A stretch of 64,000 nucleotides of DNA, from assembly GCF_035982055.1 (NCBI RefSeq), contig NZ_CP108427.1:3224001-3288000 (forward strand), read 5' to 3'. The DNA comes from Streptomyces sp. NBC_01288. Lineage in GTDB: Bacteria; Actinomycetota; Actinomycetes; Streptomycetales; Streptomycetaceae. The notes under the pieces are model-generated. The model was not told the origin of the DNA and did not search any database. It was given only the letters and a program-made list of their open reading frames with translations. Shown here one piece after another: positions 35,709-43,645 of the stretch. Each line of letters opens with the position of its first letter. The first letter of the stretch is position 1. The position numbers were made by a program, and so were the translations under genes.

Positions 35709-36598
35709 GCCGTGTCTTCAAAAGATCTTGAGTGGTGGATCATGGTGGGGTGATACGTCGCCATGAACTGTCCGATGCCGAGTGGGAGTTCGTCGGGCCG
35801 CTGCTGCCGGTGTCGCTGCGGGGCCGGAAGCGGCTGGACGACCGCAGGGTGCTGAACGGGATCGTGTGGAAGTTCCGTACCGGGACGGCCTGGCGGGACG
35901 TGCCCGAGCGGTACGGCCCGTGGGCCACCCTGCACACCCGCTTTCGCCGGTGGGCGCTGGACGGCACCTTCGAGCGCATGCTCCGGGCCGCCCAGGCGCA
36001 CGCCGACGCGGCCGGGGACATTGACTGGCTGGTGTCGGTCGACTCCACCGTCGTCCGCGCCCACCAGCACGCCGCCGGGGCCCGAAAAAGGGGGCCCGCA
36101 GTCCCGGCCTCGGACGCTCCCGAGGCGGCCTGACCAGCAAAATCCACCTGGCCTGCGACAGCGTGGGCCGCCCGCTCGCCTTCACCCTCACGGGCGGCAA
36201 CACCAACGACTGCACCCAGTTCACCGCCATGATGGAAACCATCCGGGTGCCCCGCATCGGCCCGGGACGGCCCCGCACACGGCCCGCCCATGTGCTGGGC
36301 GACAAGGGCTACAGCTCCCGGGCCATCCGCACGTGGCTCAGGCGGCGGGGCATCGGTCACACCATTCCCGAGCGGTCCGACCAGGTCCGCAACCGGCTCC
36401 GGCGCGGCAGCCGAGGCGGGCGCCCGCCGGTCTTCGACAAGCAGCTCTACAAGCGACGCAACGTCGTGGAACGGTGCTTCAACCGCTTGAAGCAGTGGCG
36501 CGGCATCGCTACCCGCTACGACAAGACCGCCGAGTCCTACCAGGCAGCCGTCACCCTCGCATCGCTCCTGATGTGGGCGTGACATTTGAAGACAACTC
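35709..36598 (+). mobile_element. IS5-family (IS427-like) insertion sequence, about 890 bp
   Basis: Ends carry imperfect inverted repeats built on TGTCTTCAAA (left GCCGTGTCTTCAAAAG, right complement GAGTTGTCTTCAAATG). It is flanked by CTAG at 35705-35708 and 36599-36602, which can be read as a target duplication or as a split palindrome CCCCTAGGGG; the symmetry prevents an exact decision. It carries one transposase in two overlapping frames. Confidence 0.88.
35750..36582 (+). CDS. IS5-family transposase made by -1 frameshift
   Basis: Frame A (from GTG 35750, to 36133) starts IRRHELSDAEWEFVGPLLP and includes the first catalytic Asp in VSVDSTVVRAHQHAAGA. Frame B continues GLGRSRGGLTSKIHLACD and holds the second Asp (HVLGDKGYSS) and the Glu (RNVVERCFNRLKQWRG), ending at 36582. 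The switch is at CGAAAAAGGGGG (about 36083-36094), a slippery A-G run as used by IS427-group elements for programmed -1 shifting. No residue is lost across the join, so the element may be active. Confidence 0.85.
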
Positions 36599-36600
36599 CT

Positions 36601-36668
36601 AGGGGCGCGGGGCTGTATCGATTTGCGGCTCCGCCGCGTGGGCGCGACCAGCCACAGCGGCGCCGCAG
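36601..36668 (+). repeat. Dispersed AGGGGCGCGGGG repeat, copy A
   Basis: AGGGGCGCGGGGCTGTATCG, then GCGGCTCCGCCGCG and GGCGCGACCAGCC, ending near CCGCAG. Near-identical to the copy at 50679-50745 and sharing the core with those at 49885 and 52739-52820. It starts at the right CTAG of the IS5-family element, so that IS landed at the edge of a repeat copy. Function unknown; these occur between genes in streptomycetes. Confidence 0.75.
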
Positions 36669-36705
36669 AAAACCGACAACCTATCCCGGCATCACGCCAG
36701 TTCCC

Positions 36706-37209
36706 TCAACGATCAGAGACCCGCATCTCGAACCACGTCGTCTTCCCACGCGGCAACAGATCGACGCCCCACCGATCGGAGAGTTTGTCGACGAGGAACA
36801 ACCCCCGCCCGCTCAGATCCATCTCCTGAACCGGCATCAGACACGGCAACCCACGCGAGGGATCACGCACCTCGACCCGGATCCACCCCCGCCGCCGCTT
36901 CATCCGCAGCCCGAACACCCGCGCACCCGTGTGCCGTACGGCGTTTCCGACAAGCTCCGAGACAAGTAAGACGGCGTCCTCGGTCAGTTTCGGGCTGAGC
37001 CCCCAGTGCCGCAGAACGACGATCTGGGTGAGCCGGCGGGCCGTCGCCGCGGACTCCGGACGGGACGGCAGCGGAACCTCCGCCTCCGTCGGATTGCCGA
37101 ACAACTCGATCGCCTTGAGCGCCCGCTCGTCCTCGACCGCAGGCGACCAGCGCGCCGCGGTCGCACGGCCTTGTCCCCGCGGCTGTCCGATACCTTCCAG
37201 CCCCGCCAT
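36706..37209 (-). CDS. Anti-sigma-factor-type ATP-binding (HATPase_c) regulator
   Basis: 167 residues from ATG 37209, giving the family-like start MAGLEGIGQPRGQ. GHKL ATPase of the SpoIIAB/RsbW class: PSRPESAATARRLTQIVV, AVLLVSELVGNAVRHTGA (N-box), VEVRDPSRGLP (G1-like) and SGRGLFLVDKLSDRWGV (G2). Members act as protein kinases of STAS antagonists or bind sigma factors. No partner lies beside it. No strong ribosome site; a start at 37290 is possible. Confidence 0.82.
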   Translation of the reverse strand: MAGLEGIGQPRGQGRATAARWSPAVEDERALKAIELFGNPTEAEVPLPSRPESAATARRLTQIVVLRHWGLSPKLTEDAVLLVSELVGNAVRHTGARVFGLRMKRRRGWIRVEVRDPSRGLPCLMPVQEMDLSGRGLFLVDKLSDRWGVDLLPRGKTTWFEMRVSDR

Positions 37210-37517
37210 GCGTCCATCATGGCCGCCCCGAACGGGCTCCGGGGCGGTTCCGGAGGAATACGCCCCCCGGAAGCCCCCGTTCCGCGACATCCGATCGGCA
37301 TGTGCCAGTGTCATTTCAGGGCTTGCGACAGCCCCTCCGACCTGCGGTGAAGGCTCTGTTAGAGGCAATCGACAGGCTCCCTCGGCAAGGCAGGCTTAAG
37401 GTCACTTTAAGGTTCCCATAAACTGCCCCGCCGAGAGGCCCGTATGAGACATCACGTCAATTGCAAGTGGTTGAGCGGTATTTGACGGTCCGGTTCATCG
37501 GAGCTTGCCAGTCCGGT
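37210..37517. promoter_or_regulatory. 308-bp gap with an A/T-rich repeat CTTAAGGTCACTTTAAGGT
   Basis: The region upstream of the anti-sigma gene (minus strand) has no gene. At 37395-37413 lies CTTAAGGTCACTTTAAGGT: TTAAGGT is repeated 11 bases apart, and CTTAA/TTAAG also form an inverted pair. It is the most A/T-rich spot in a very GC-rich stretch, about 190 bases from the start of the gene. A plausible binding site or promoter element. Confidence 0.4.
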
Positions 37518-38285
37518 TCAGCGGAACTTCGCCTTGCCGGGGCCCTCTTCGACGAAGCTCCGCATCCCGCGCTCACGGTCCTCGGTCGCGAACAGCCCCG
37601 CGAACCACGTGCGTTCGACGGCCAGCCCGGTCTCGATGTCCGTCTCCAACCCGGTGTCGATCGCTTCCTTCGCGGCACGCAACGCGATCGCCGGCCCCTG
37701 CGCGAGCTTCGCCGCCCACGCGTGCGCCTCGGTGTACACGTCGGCGGCGGGCACCAGCCGGTCCACCAGGCCCAGTTCGAGCGCCTCGTCCGCCTTGACC
37801 ATCCGCCCCGTGAAGATCAGGTCCTTCGCCTTCGAGGGACCGATCAGTCGCGCCAGCCGCTGCGTGCCACCAGCCCCCGGAATCAACCCCAGCAGAATCT
37901 CCGGCTGCCCCAACTTCGCGTTGTCGGCGGCGATGCGATAGTCCGCGCACAACGCCAACTCGCAACCCCCGCCCAGCGCATAGCCCGTGATCGCCGCGAC
38001 CACCGGCTTCGGAATACGGGCCACCGCCGTGAACGACTCCTGCAACGCCCGCGACCGTACGACCATCGCCGCATGGTCCATCCGCTGCATCTCCTTGATG
38101 TCCGCACCCGCCGCGAACACCTTCTCCCCGCCGTAGACCACCACGGCCCGCACATCGTCGCGACGCGAAGCCTCCTCGGCGAGTTCCTTGAGGCGGTCCT
38201 GGGTGGCGACGTCCAGCGCGTTCATCGGCGGGCGGTCGAGGCGGATGGTGCCGACGCCCTCGGCGACTTCGAGATTCACGGTCAT
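37518..38285 (-). CDS. Enoyl-CoA hydratase/isomerase (crotonase) family protein
   Basis: 255 residues, single crotonase domain. CoA-binding and oxyanion-hole segments: KVFAAGADIKEMQRMDHA (about 55-72) and PVVAAITGYALGGGCELALCADYRIAA (94-120) then LGQPEILLGLIPGAGGTQRLARLIG (124-148), with the two catalytic glutamates of true hydratases in GCELAL and QPEILLG. It hydrates 2-trans-enoyl-CoA in fatty-acid breakdown. Monocistronic by spacing. Confidence 0.93.
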   Translation of the reverse strand: MTVNLEVAEGVGTIRLDRPPMNALDVATQDRLKELAEEASRRDDVRAVVVYGGEKVFAAGADIKEMQRMDHAAMVVRSRALQESFTAVARIPKPVVAAITGYALGGGCELALCADYRIAADNAKLGQPEILLGLIPGAGGTQRLARLIGPSKAKDLIFTGRMVKADEALELGLVDRLVPAADVYTEAHAWAAKLAQGPAIALRAAKEAIDTGLETDIETGLAVERTWFAGLFATEDRERGMRSFVEEGPGKAKFR

Positions 38286-38314
38286 GGGGGCAGGTTAACC
38301 GCCGCTAACGACAA

Positions 38315-38349
38315 CGGGCCCGGTGCTGTGTGTCACAGCACCGGGCCCG
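38315..38349. terminator. Perfect 16-bp hairpin after an L,D-transpeptidase gene
   Basis: CGGGCCCGGTGCTGTG pairs fully with CACAGCACCGGGCCCG around TGT. It lies 30 bases beyond the stop of the minus-strand transpeptidase and just before the start of the crotonase gene, so it separates the two transcription units. Confidence 0.9.
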
Positions 38350-38379
38350 TACATCAACTAATGATTGTCGACTGGAGAC

Positions 38380-39624
38380 TTACGCCTTCCACTTCGCCCA
38401 CGACATGTTCCAGCCGTTGAGCCCGTTGTCCGGCGCCACGGTCTCGTCGTTGGAGTGCTTGACGACGACCACGTCGCCGATCATCGAGTGGTTGTAGAAC
38501 CAGGCGGCCGGAACGCTGCTGCTGTAACCGCCCTTGACGTCCTGGAGGCCGACGCAGCCGTGGCTGGCGTTGTAGTTGCCGAAGGCGCCGCCGCCCCAGT
38601 AGTTGCCGTGGATGAAGGTGCCGGAGTTGGTGAGGCGGATGGCGTGCGGGACGTCCTTGATGTCGTACTCGCCGCCGTAGCCGACCGTTTCACCGTTCAT
38701 CCGGGTCACTTCGAGCTTCTCGCTCATGACCATCTGGCCGTTCCAGGTGTCGTAGCCGGGCTTGCCGGTGGTGACCGGGATGGTCCTGACGGTCTTGCCG
38801 TCCTGGGTGACCTTCATGGTGTGCTTCTTGGCGTCGACCACGGAGACCTGGTTGCGGCCGATGGTGAAGGAGACCGTCTTGGTCTGCTTGCCGTAGACGC
38901 CCGGGCGGCCCTCGACGCCGTCGAGGTTGAGCTTGACGGTGACCTTGGTGCCGGACTTCCAGTAGTTCTCGGGGCGGAAGTCGAGGCGGTCGTTGCCGAA
39001 CCAGTGGCCCTCGACGTCGACGGCCGGCACGGTCGTGACGGTGATGGCCTTCTTCACGTCGTCGGGGTGTGTGATGCCCCGGGTGAAGTTGACCGAGAAC
39101 GGCATCCCGACGCCGACCGTGGAGCCGTCCTCCGGGGTGAAGTCGCCGATGAAGGTGTTCTTCGGGGTCAGCGTGGTGAAGCTGGAGTCCTCGGCGGCGA
39201 CCCGGCCGTCGGAGTCCTTGGCGACCGCGTGCACGGTGTATTTGGTGGAGGCCGAGAGGTGCGTCGCCGGCGTCCAGCTCGCACCGCCGCCGGTGATCGC
39301 GCCGGAGACCTTGGTGCCGTCGGTGTCCTTGACCTCGACCTCGGTCAACTTGCCCTTCGCGGCGCTGATCTTGAGGGCGCCGCTGGTGTCGACGGACTTC
39401 GAGCCGTTCTTCGGGGCGATGGTGACGACGGCCTGCGACTGCTTGGTCTCGGCCGTGTCCGACCCCTTGGCCTTGCTGTCGCCCGAGCCGGACCCGGAGT
39501 TGGAACCGCCGCCTCCGCACGCGGTGACGGCGAGCAGCAGCACGCCGAGTATCAGCGCCAGCAGTCCCTTGTTTCTCCGGCCGCGCGCGTCAACCGACGC
39601 CCCCGATATCGGTCGCACGTTCAA
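38380..39624 (-). CDS. L,D-transpeptidase lipoprotein (Ig-like repeats plus YkuD)
   Basis: 414 residues from TTG 39624, which has GGGGAG 6 bases upstream. Lipobox VTAC after LALILGVLLLA; a Gly/Ser linker; two Ig-like domains (bacterial Ldt type: VVTIAPKNGSKSVDTSGALKI, FTPEDGSTVGVGMPFSVNF); YkuD catalytic domain with HGNYWGGGAFG and SHGCVGLQDVKGG containing the active cysteine. It makes 3-3 crosslinks in peptidoglycan. C-terminal NGWNMSWAKWKA is the family tail. Paralogue of the next gene. Confidence 0.93.
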   Translation of the reverse strand: MNVRPISGASVDARGRRNKGLLALILGVLLLAVTACGGGGSNSGSGSGDSKAKGSDTAETKQSQAVVTIAPKNGSKSVDTSGALKISAAKGKLTEVEVKDTDGTKVSGAITGGGASWTPATHLSASTKYTVHAVAKDSDGRVAAEDSSFTTLTPKNTFIGDFTPEDGSTVGVGMPFSVNFTRGITHPDDVKKAITVTTVPAVDVEGHWFGNDRLDFRPENYWKSGTKVTVKLNLDGVEGRPGVYGKQTKTVSFTIGRNQVSVVDAKKHTMKVTQDGKTVRTIPVTTGKPGYDTWNGQMVMSEKLEVTRMNGETVGYGGEYDIKDVPHAIRLTNSGTFIHGNYWGGGAFGNYNASHGCVGLQDVKGGYSSSVPAAWFYNHSMIGDVVVVKHSNDETVAPDNGLNGWNMSWAKWKA

Positions 39625-39791
39625 GACTTTCTCCCCTCGCCGGGCCCGGTCCGGCCCGCACCCCTTCGCGCATCTGACGTGCACGTCCGCGCATATTAAC
39701 CGCCAGGTTTTGAGCTTCATGTCAGGCGAATGTCACCGTTCGGTCGCAACTTCAACTGCCGCCTGGCACAGGGACCCGTCCCCTTCTCGGG

Positions 39792-41024
39792 TCACCTCAG
39801 CGCACTGCCCGCCTTCCACTCCTTCCAACCCATGTTCCACCCGCCGAGGCCATTGTCCGGAGCGACCTGTTTGTCGTTGCTGTGCACGACCTCGACGACG
39901 TCCCCGACGATGCTGCGGTCGAAGAACCACCCGGCCGGGGTGTCCGAGCTGCCGCCCTTGACGTCCCTCAACCCCACGCACCCGTGGCTGACGTTGACGC
40001 GTCCGGGGGCGGTCGGCGCCCAGTAGTTGCCGTGCAGGAAGGTGCCGGAGTCGGTGAGTTTCATGGCGTGCGGGACGTCGGGGATGTCGTACTCGCCGCC
40101 GAAGCCGACCGTGCGGCTGTTCATACGGGTCACCTCCAGCATCTCCATGACCACCATTTTCCCGTTGTACGTGGTCTTCCCGGGGGCGCCGGCCGTGATC
40201 GGCACGGTGGCCAGCAGGTCGCCGTCGCGCCGCACCTCCATCGTGTGCTTGGCCGCGTCGACGAGGGAGACCTGGCTGCGGCCGACGGTGAAGGAGAACG
40301 TCCTGTACTGGAGGCCGTAGACGCCCTGTGCGCCTTCCACGTCCCGCAGGCGGAGGGAGACGGTGACCTGGGTGCCGGGTTTCCAGTAGGTCTCGGGGCG
40401 GAGGTCGAGGCGGGTCTTGCCGAACCAGTGCGGGCGGATCTCGACGGCCGGTTTCGCGGTGACGTGGATCGCGCGCTCGACGGCGGCCCGGTTCTCGATG
40501 TCCCGGTTGAAGCCGAGGGAGACGATCATCCCGGTGCCGACGGTGGCACGGTTCTCCGGGGTGACGTAGGCGATGAACCGTTCGTCGGGGACGTAGGTCG
40601 TGAAGGTGGTGTGCCGGGCGGAGCGGCGGCCGTCGCCGTCGAGGGCGACCGCGTCGACGGTGTACTCGGCGGCCAGCGCGAGCTTCCCGTCCTCGGGCTC
40701 CCAGCGCAGTCCGTCGTCGGAGATGTGGCCGGGGACGGGGGTGTCCTGGGCGTCCTGCGCCTTCACCACCTGCACGGACTCCAGCCGCCCGCTGGGCACC
40801 CGGACCACGAGCCGCTCGTCGGGTTTGACGCCCTTGGCGGCGTCGTCGGGCGAGATCCGGATCACATCCTCGGGCGCCGGTGCCTTGCCGAAGATCTCGC
40901 CGATACCGCCCCCGCCCGAGCCGTCCGAAGTACAGCCGGTGGCTCCGGCCAGCAGTCCTGCCCATGTCAGTACGGCGGCCAGTGCGACCCCTGCGCGCCT
41001 CGCGCGCCCTTGTGCATGCCTCAC
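39792..41024 (-). CDS. L,D-transpeptidase lipoprotein (second copy)
   Basis: 410 residues from GTG 41024. Same plan as the preceding gene: lipobox GATGC, Ig-like domains (VIRISPDDAAKGVKPDERLVV; YVTPENRATVGTGMIVSLGF), YkuD domain with HGNYWAPTAPG and SHGCVGLRDVKGG, and tail GWNMGWKEWKA. 167 bases separate it from the first copy and both read the same way, so they arose by tandem duplication, but identity is only partial. Ribosome site weak; the start could lie a little upstream. Confidence 0.9.
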   Translation of the reverse strand: MRHAQGRARRAGVALAAVLTWAGLLAGATGCTSDGSGGGGIGEIFGKAPAPEDVIRISPDDAAKGVKPDERLVVRVPSGRLESVQVVKAQDAQDTPVPGHISDDGLRWEPEDGKLALAAEYTVDAVALDGDGRRSARHTTFTTYVPDERFIAYVTPENRATVGTGMIVSLGFNRDIENRAAVERAIHVTAKPAVEIRPHWFGKTRLDLRPETYWKPGTQVTVSLRLRDVEGAQGVYGLQYRTFSFTVGRSQVSLVDAAKHTMEVRRDGDLLATVPITAGAPGKTTYNGKMVVMEMLEVTRMNSRTVGFGGEYDIPDVPHAMKLTDSGTFLHGNYWAPTAPGRVNVSHGCVGLRDVKGGSSDTPAGWFFDRSIVGDVVEVVHSNDKQVAPDNGLGGWNMGWKEWKAGSALR

Positions 41025-41176
41025 GGGGTGCCCAACGAGCGGGCACGCTCCGGGGAAACGTGAGTGCGACCCAAGCTCTGGGCAGAACAGTGGGGAGGAT
41101 GACAGGACAGGGGCTCGCGACCGGGACGTCGCGCGGTCTTCACCTCGTCGTTCCATGAGCCGCAGGAGGCCGGACG

Positions 41177-43477
41177 GTGTCGAGCGCAGCCGAGCAGGAG
41201 GCCGTGCAGGAGGGGCACGTCGACGACGGCGTGCCGATGGAGCGCGTGGTGGAGGCCGTGCCGTCGCAACGCGCCGCGCCCGTCCTGAACGGCGCCCCGC
41301 ACACGGGACCGCCGGTGCCCGTGTGGCCGGGGACGCCGATGCCGTTGGGGGCCCGGTACCGGGTCGGCCCGGACGGGGTGGCGGGCACCAACTTCGCGCT
41401 GTGGGCGGGAGGTGCGGAGGCGGTCGAGCTGTGTCTCTTCGACGCGGAAGGCCCAGAAGGAGGGGAGACCAAGGTCCCGCTGACGGAGCTGACACACGAG
41501 ATCTGGCACGGCTTCCTGCCCGGTGTGCTGCCCGGCCGGCGCTACGGCTTCCGGGTGCACGGCCGCTGGGACCCGTGGACCGGCGCCCGCTGGAACCCGG
41601 CGAAGCTGCTCCTCGATCCCTACGCCCGTGCGGTGGACGGCGAGTTCGGGCTGCCGCCCGAGGTGTACGCGCACGTCCGCGACTGGCCGCAGCAGCAGGT
41701 CGCGGACACCGTGCGCGACGACCGCGACTCCGCGCCGTTCGTCCCGAAGGGCGTCGTCGTCCACGACGACACCACCGACGACGAGTGGATGGACGACCGC
41801 CGCCCGAAGACACCGTGGGCGGACTCGGTGATCTACGAACTCCACGTCGGCGGCTTCACCAAGCTGCACCCCGGGATACCCGAGGAACTCCGGGGCACCT
41901 ACGCCGGGTTGGCGCACCCGGCGGCGATCGAGCACCTGGTGAAGCTGGGCGTGACGGCCGTAGAGCTGCTGCCCGTGCACCAGTTCGCGCACGAGGACCA
42001 TCTGTTGCGCAGGGGTCTGAAGAACTACTGGGGTTACAACTCCATCGGGTACTTCGCCCCGCACGCGGGCTACGCGGCGACCGGTACGGCGGGGCAGCAG
42101 GTCGGCGAGTTCAAGCGGATGGTGCGGGCGCTGCACGAGGCCGGGATCGAGGTCATCCTCGACGTGGTCTACAACCACACGGCGGAAGCGGGAGAGTTGG
42201 GCCCGATGCTGTCGCTCAAGGGCATCGACAACCGCGGCTACTACCGCCTCCAGAGCGACGCCCGCCGCTACACGGACTACACCGGCTGCGGCAACACCCT
42301 GCACGTCGTCCAGCCGCACGTGCTCCGGCTGATCACCGACTCCCTGCGCTACTGGGTCACCGAGATGGGCGTCGACGGCTTCCGCTTCGACCTCGCCGCC
42401 GCACTGGCCCGCTCGATGCACGACGTCGACATGCTGTCCCCGTTCCTCGCGGTGATCGCCCAGGACCCGGTGCTACGACGGGTGAAGCTGATCGCCGAGC
42501 CCTGGGACGTCGGCTCGGGCGGCTACCAGGTCGGCGCGTTCCCGCCCCTGTGGACGGAGTGGAACGACCGCTACCGCAACGCCGTCCGGGACTTCTGGCG
42601 GGGCGCGCTGCCGGACGTACGGGACCTCGGGTACCGCCTGTCGGGGTCGAGTGACCTGTACGCGTGGGGCGGCCGTCGCCCTTACGCCTCGGTCAACTTC
42701 ATCACGGCGCACGACGGTTACACCCTGCGGGACCTGGTGTCGTACGAGCGCAAGCACAACGAGGCCAACGGCGAGGGCAATCGGGACGGCACCGACGACA
42801 ACCGCTCCTGGAACTGCGGGGTCGAGGGCGAGACGGACGACGAGCGCGTAAAAGCGCTGCGGCGACGGCAGTTGAGGAACCTCCTCACCACCCTCCTCCT
42901 CTCCACGGGCGTGCCGATGCTGGTCGCGGGTGACGAGCTGGGGCGGACACAGCGGGGCAGCAACAACGCCTACTGCCAGGACAACGAGATCAGTTGGGTG
43001 GACTGGGGCCTGCGGGAGGACCCCGGCTGGGCGGCGCTGACCGACCTCACCGCCCGCCTGATCGACCTGCGCCACCGCCATCCGGTGCTGAGGCGCCGGG
43101 CGTTCTTCTCCGGGCGGGCCCATTCGGCGGACGGCATAAGGGACTTGGCCTGGTTCACCGAGCGCGGCACGGAGATGACGGAACGGGACTGGTACGCGCC
43201 CGCCGCCACCCTCGGCATGTATCTCTCCGGCCGGGACATCCCCGGCCGTGACGAACGCGGCGCCCCCATCGTCGACGACAGCTTCCTCGCCGTCCTGCAC
43301 GCGGGCCACCGGCCGGTGAGCTTCGTGCTGCCGGGGCCGCCGTGGGCGGAGCGGTACGAGGTGGTCGTCGACACGTCACGGGAGGAGCAGGGGGAGGCGC
43401 CGGGGGTGGTGCATCGGGCGGGGGCGGCGATCACTGTGCCGGCGCGGGCTGTGCTGTTGCTGAAGGTGGTGGGCTGA
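41177..43477 (+). CDS. glgX: Glycogen debranching enzyme
   Basis: 766 residues. Isoamylase-type: N-terminal CBM48 (GVAGTNFALWAGGAEAVELCLFD), GH13 barrel with YNHTAEAG, nucleophile Asp405 in DGFRFDLAAAL, acid Glu441 in LIAEPWDVG and NFITAHDGYTLRDLVSY; KHNEANGEGNRDG and YCQDNEISWVDW are GlgX signatures. It hydrolyses alpha-1,6 branches left after phosphorylase. GTG start with GGAGG 7 bases upstream. An N-terminal acidic stretch of about 45 residues precedes the CBM. Alone on its strand here, with no other glycogen gene. Confidence 0.94.
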   Translation: MSSAAEQEAVQEGHVDDGVPMERVVEAVPSQRAAPVLNGAPHTGPPVPVWPGTPMPLGARYRVGPDGVAGTNFALWAGGAEAVELCLFDAEGPEGGETKVPLTELTHEIWHGFLPGVLPGRRYGFRVHGRWDPWTGARWNPAKLLLDPYARAVDGEFGLPPEVYAHVRDWPQQQVADTVRDDRDSAPFVPKGVVVHDDTTDDEWMDDRRPKTPWADSVIYELHVGGFTKLHPGIPEELRGTYAGLAHPAAIEHLVKLGVTAVELLPVHQFAHEDHLLRRGLKNYWGYNSIGYFAPHAGYAATGTAGQQVGEFKRMVRALHEAGIEVILDVVYNHTAEAGELGPMLSLKGIDNRGYYRLQSDARRYTDYTGCGNTLHVVQPHVLRLITDSLRYWVTEMGVDGFRFDLAAALARSMHDVDMLSPFLAVIAQDPVLRRVKLIAEPWDVGSGGYQVGAFPPLWTEWNDRYRNAVRDFWRGALPDVRDLGYRLSGSSDLYAWGGRRPYASVNFITAHDGYTLRDLVSYERKHNEANGEGNRDGTDDNRSWNCGVEGETDDERVKALRRRQLRNLLTTLLLSTGVPMLVAGDELGRTQRGSNNAYCQDNEISWVDWGLREDPGWAALTDLTARLIDLRHRHPVLRRRAFFSGRAHSADGIRDLAWFTERGTEMTERDWYAPAATLGMYLSGRDIPGRDERGAPIVDDSFLAVLHAGHRPVSFVLPGPPWAERYEVVVDTSREEQGEAPGVVHRAGAAITVPARAVLLLKVVG

Positions 43478-43489
43478 GGGGCGAGCGGG

Positions 43490-43519
43490 GTTCCGGCGAG
43501 TTCCAGCGAGTTCCGGCCG
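43490..43519 (+). repeat. Three 10-bp tandem repeats
   Basis: GTTCCGGCGA, GTTCCAGCGA and GTTCCGGCCG lie head to tail right after glgX and about 130 bases before the sulfatase start. They could be slippage or a binding site for the sulfatase promoter. Confidence 0.5.
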
Positions 43520-43645
43520 GGGTGACGTTTCAGGTCCGTGAACTCCCGGGCGGATGGCTGGGCTTGGGGCGGGCCCGGTGATCACATGGAGGGTGCCCCC
43601 CACGGCTTCCGCTGCCTCCCGCCGTCTTCCCCACAAGGACCTCGC

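Noticed and set aside
43490..43519. Three 10-bp repeats as a regulator site for the sulfatase gene
   Set aside because: Too short and too close to the end of glgX to tell from slippage; kept only as a repeat.
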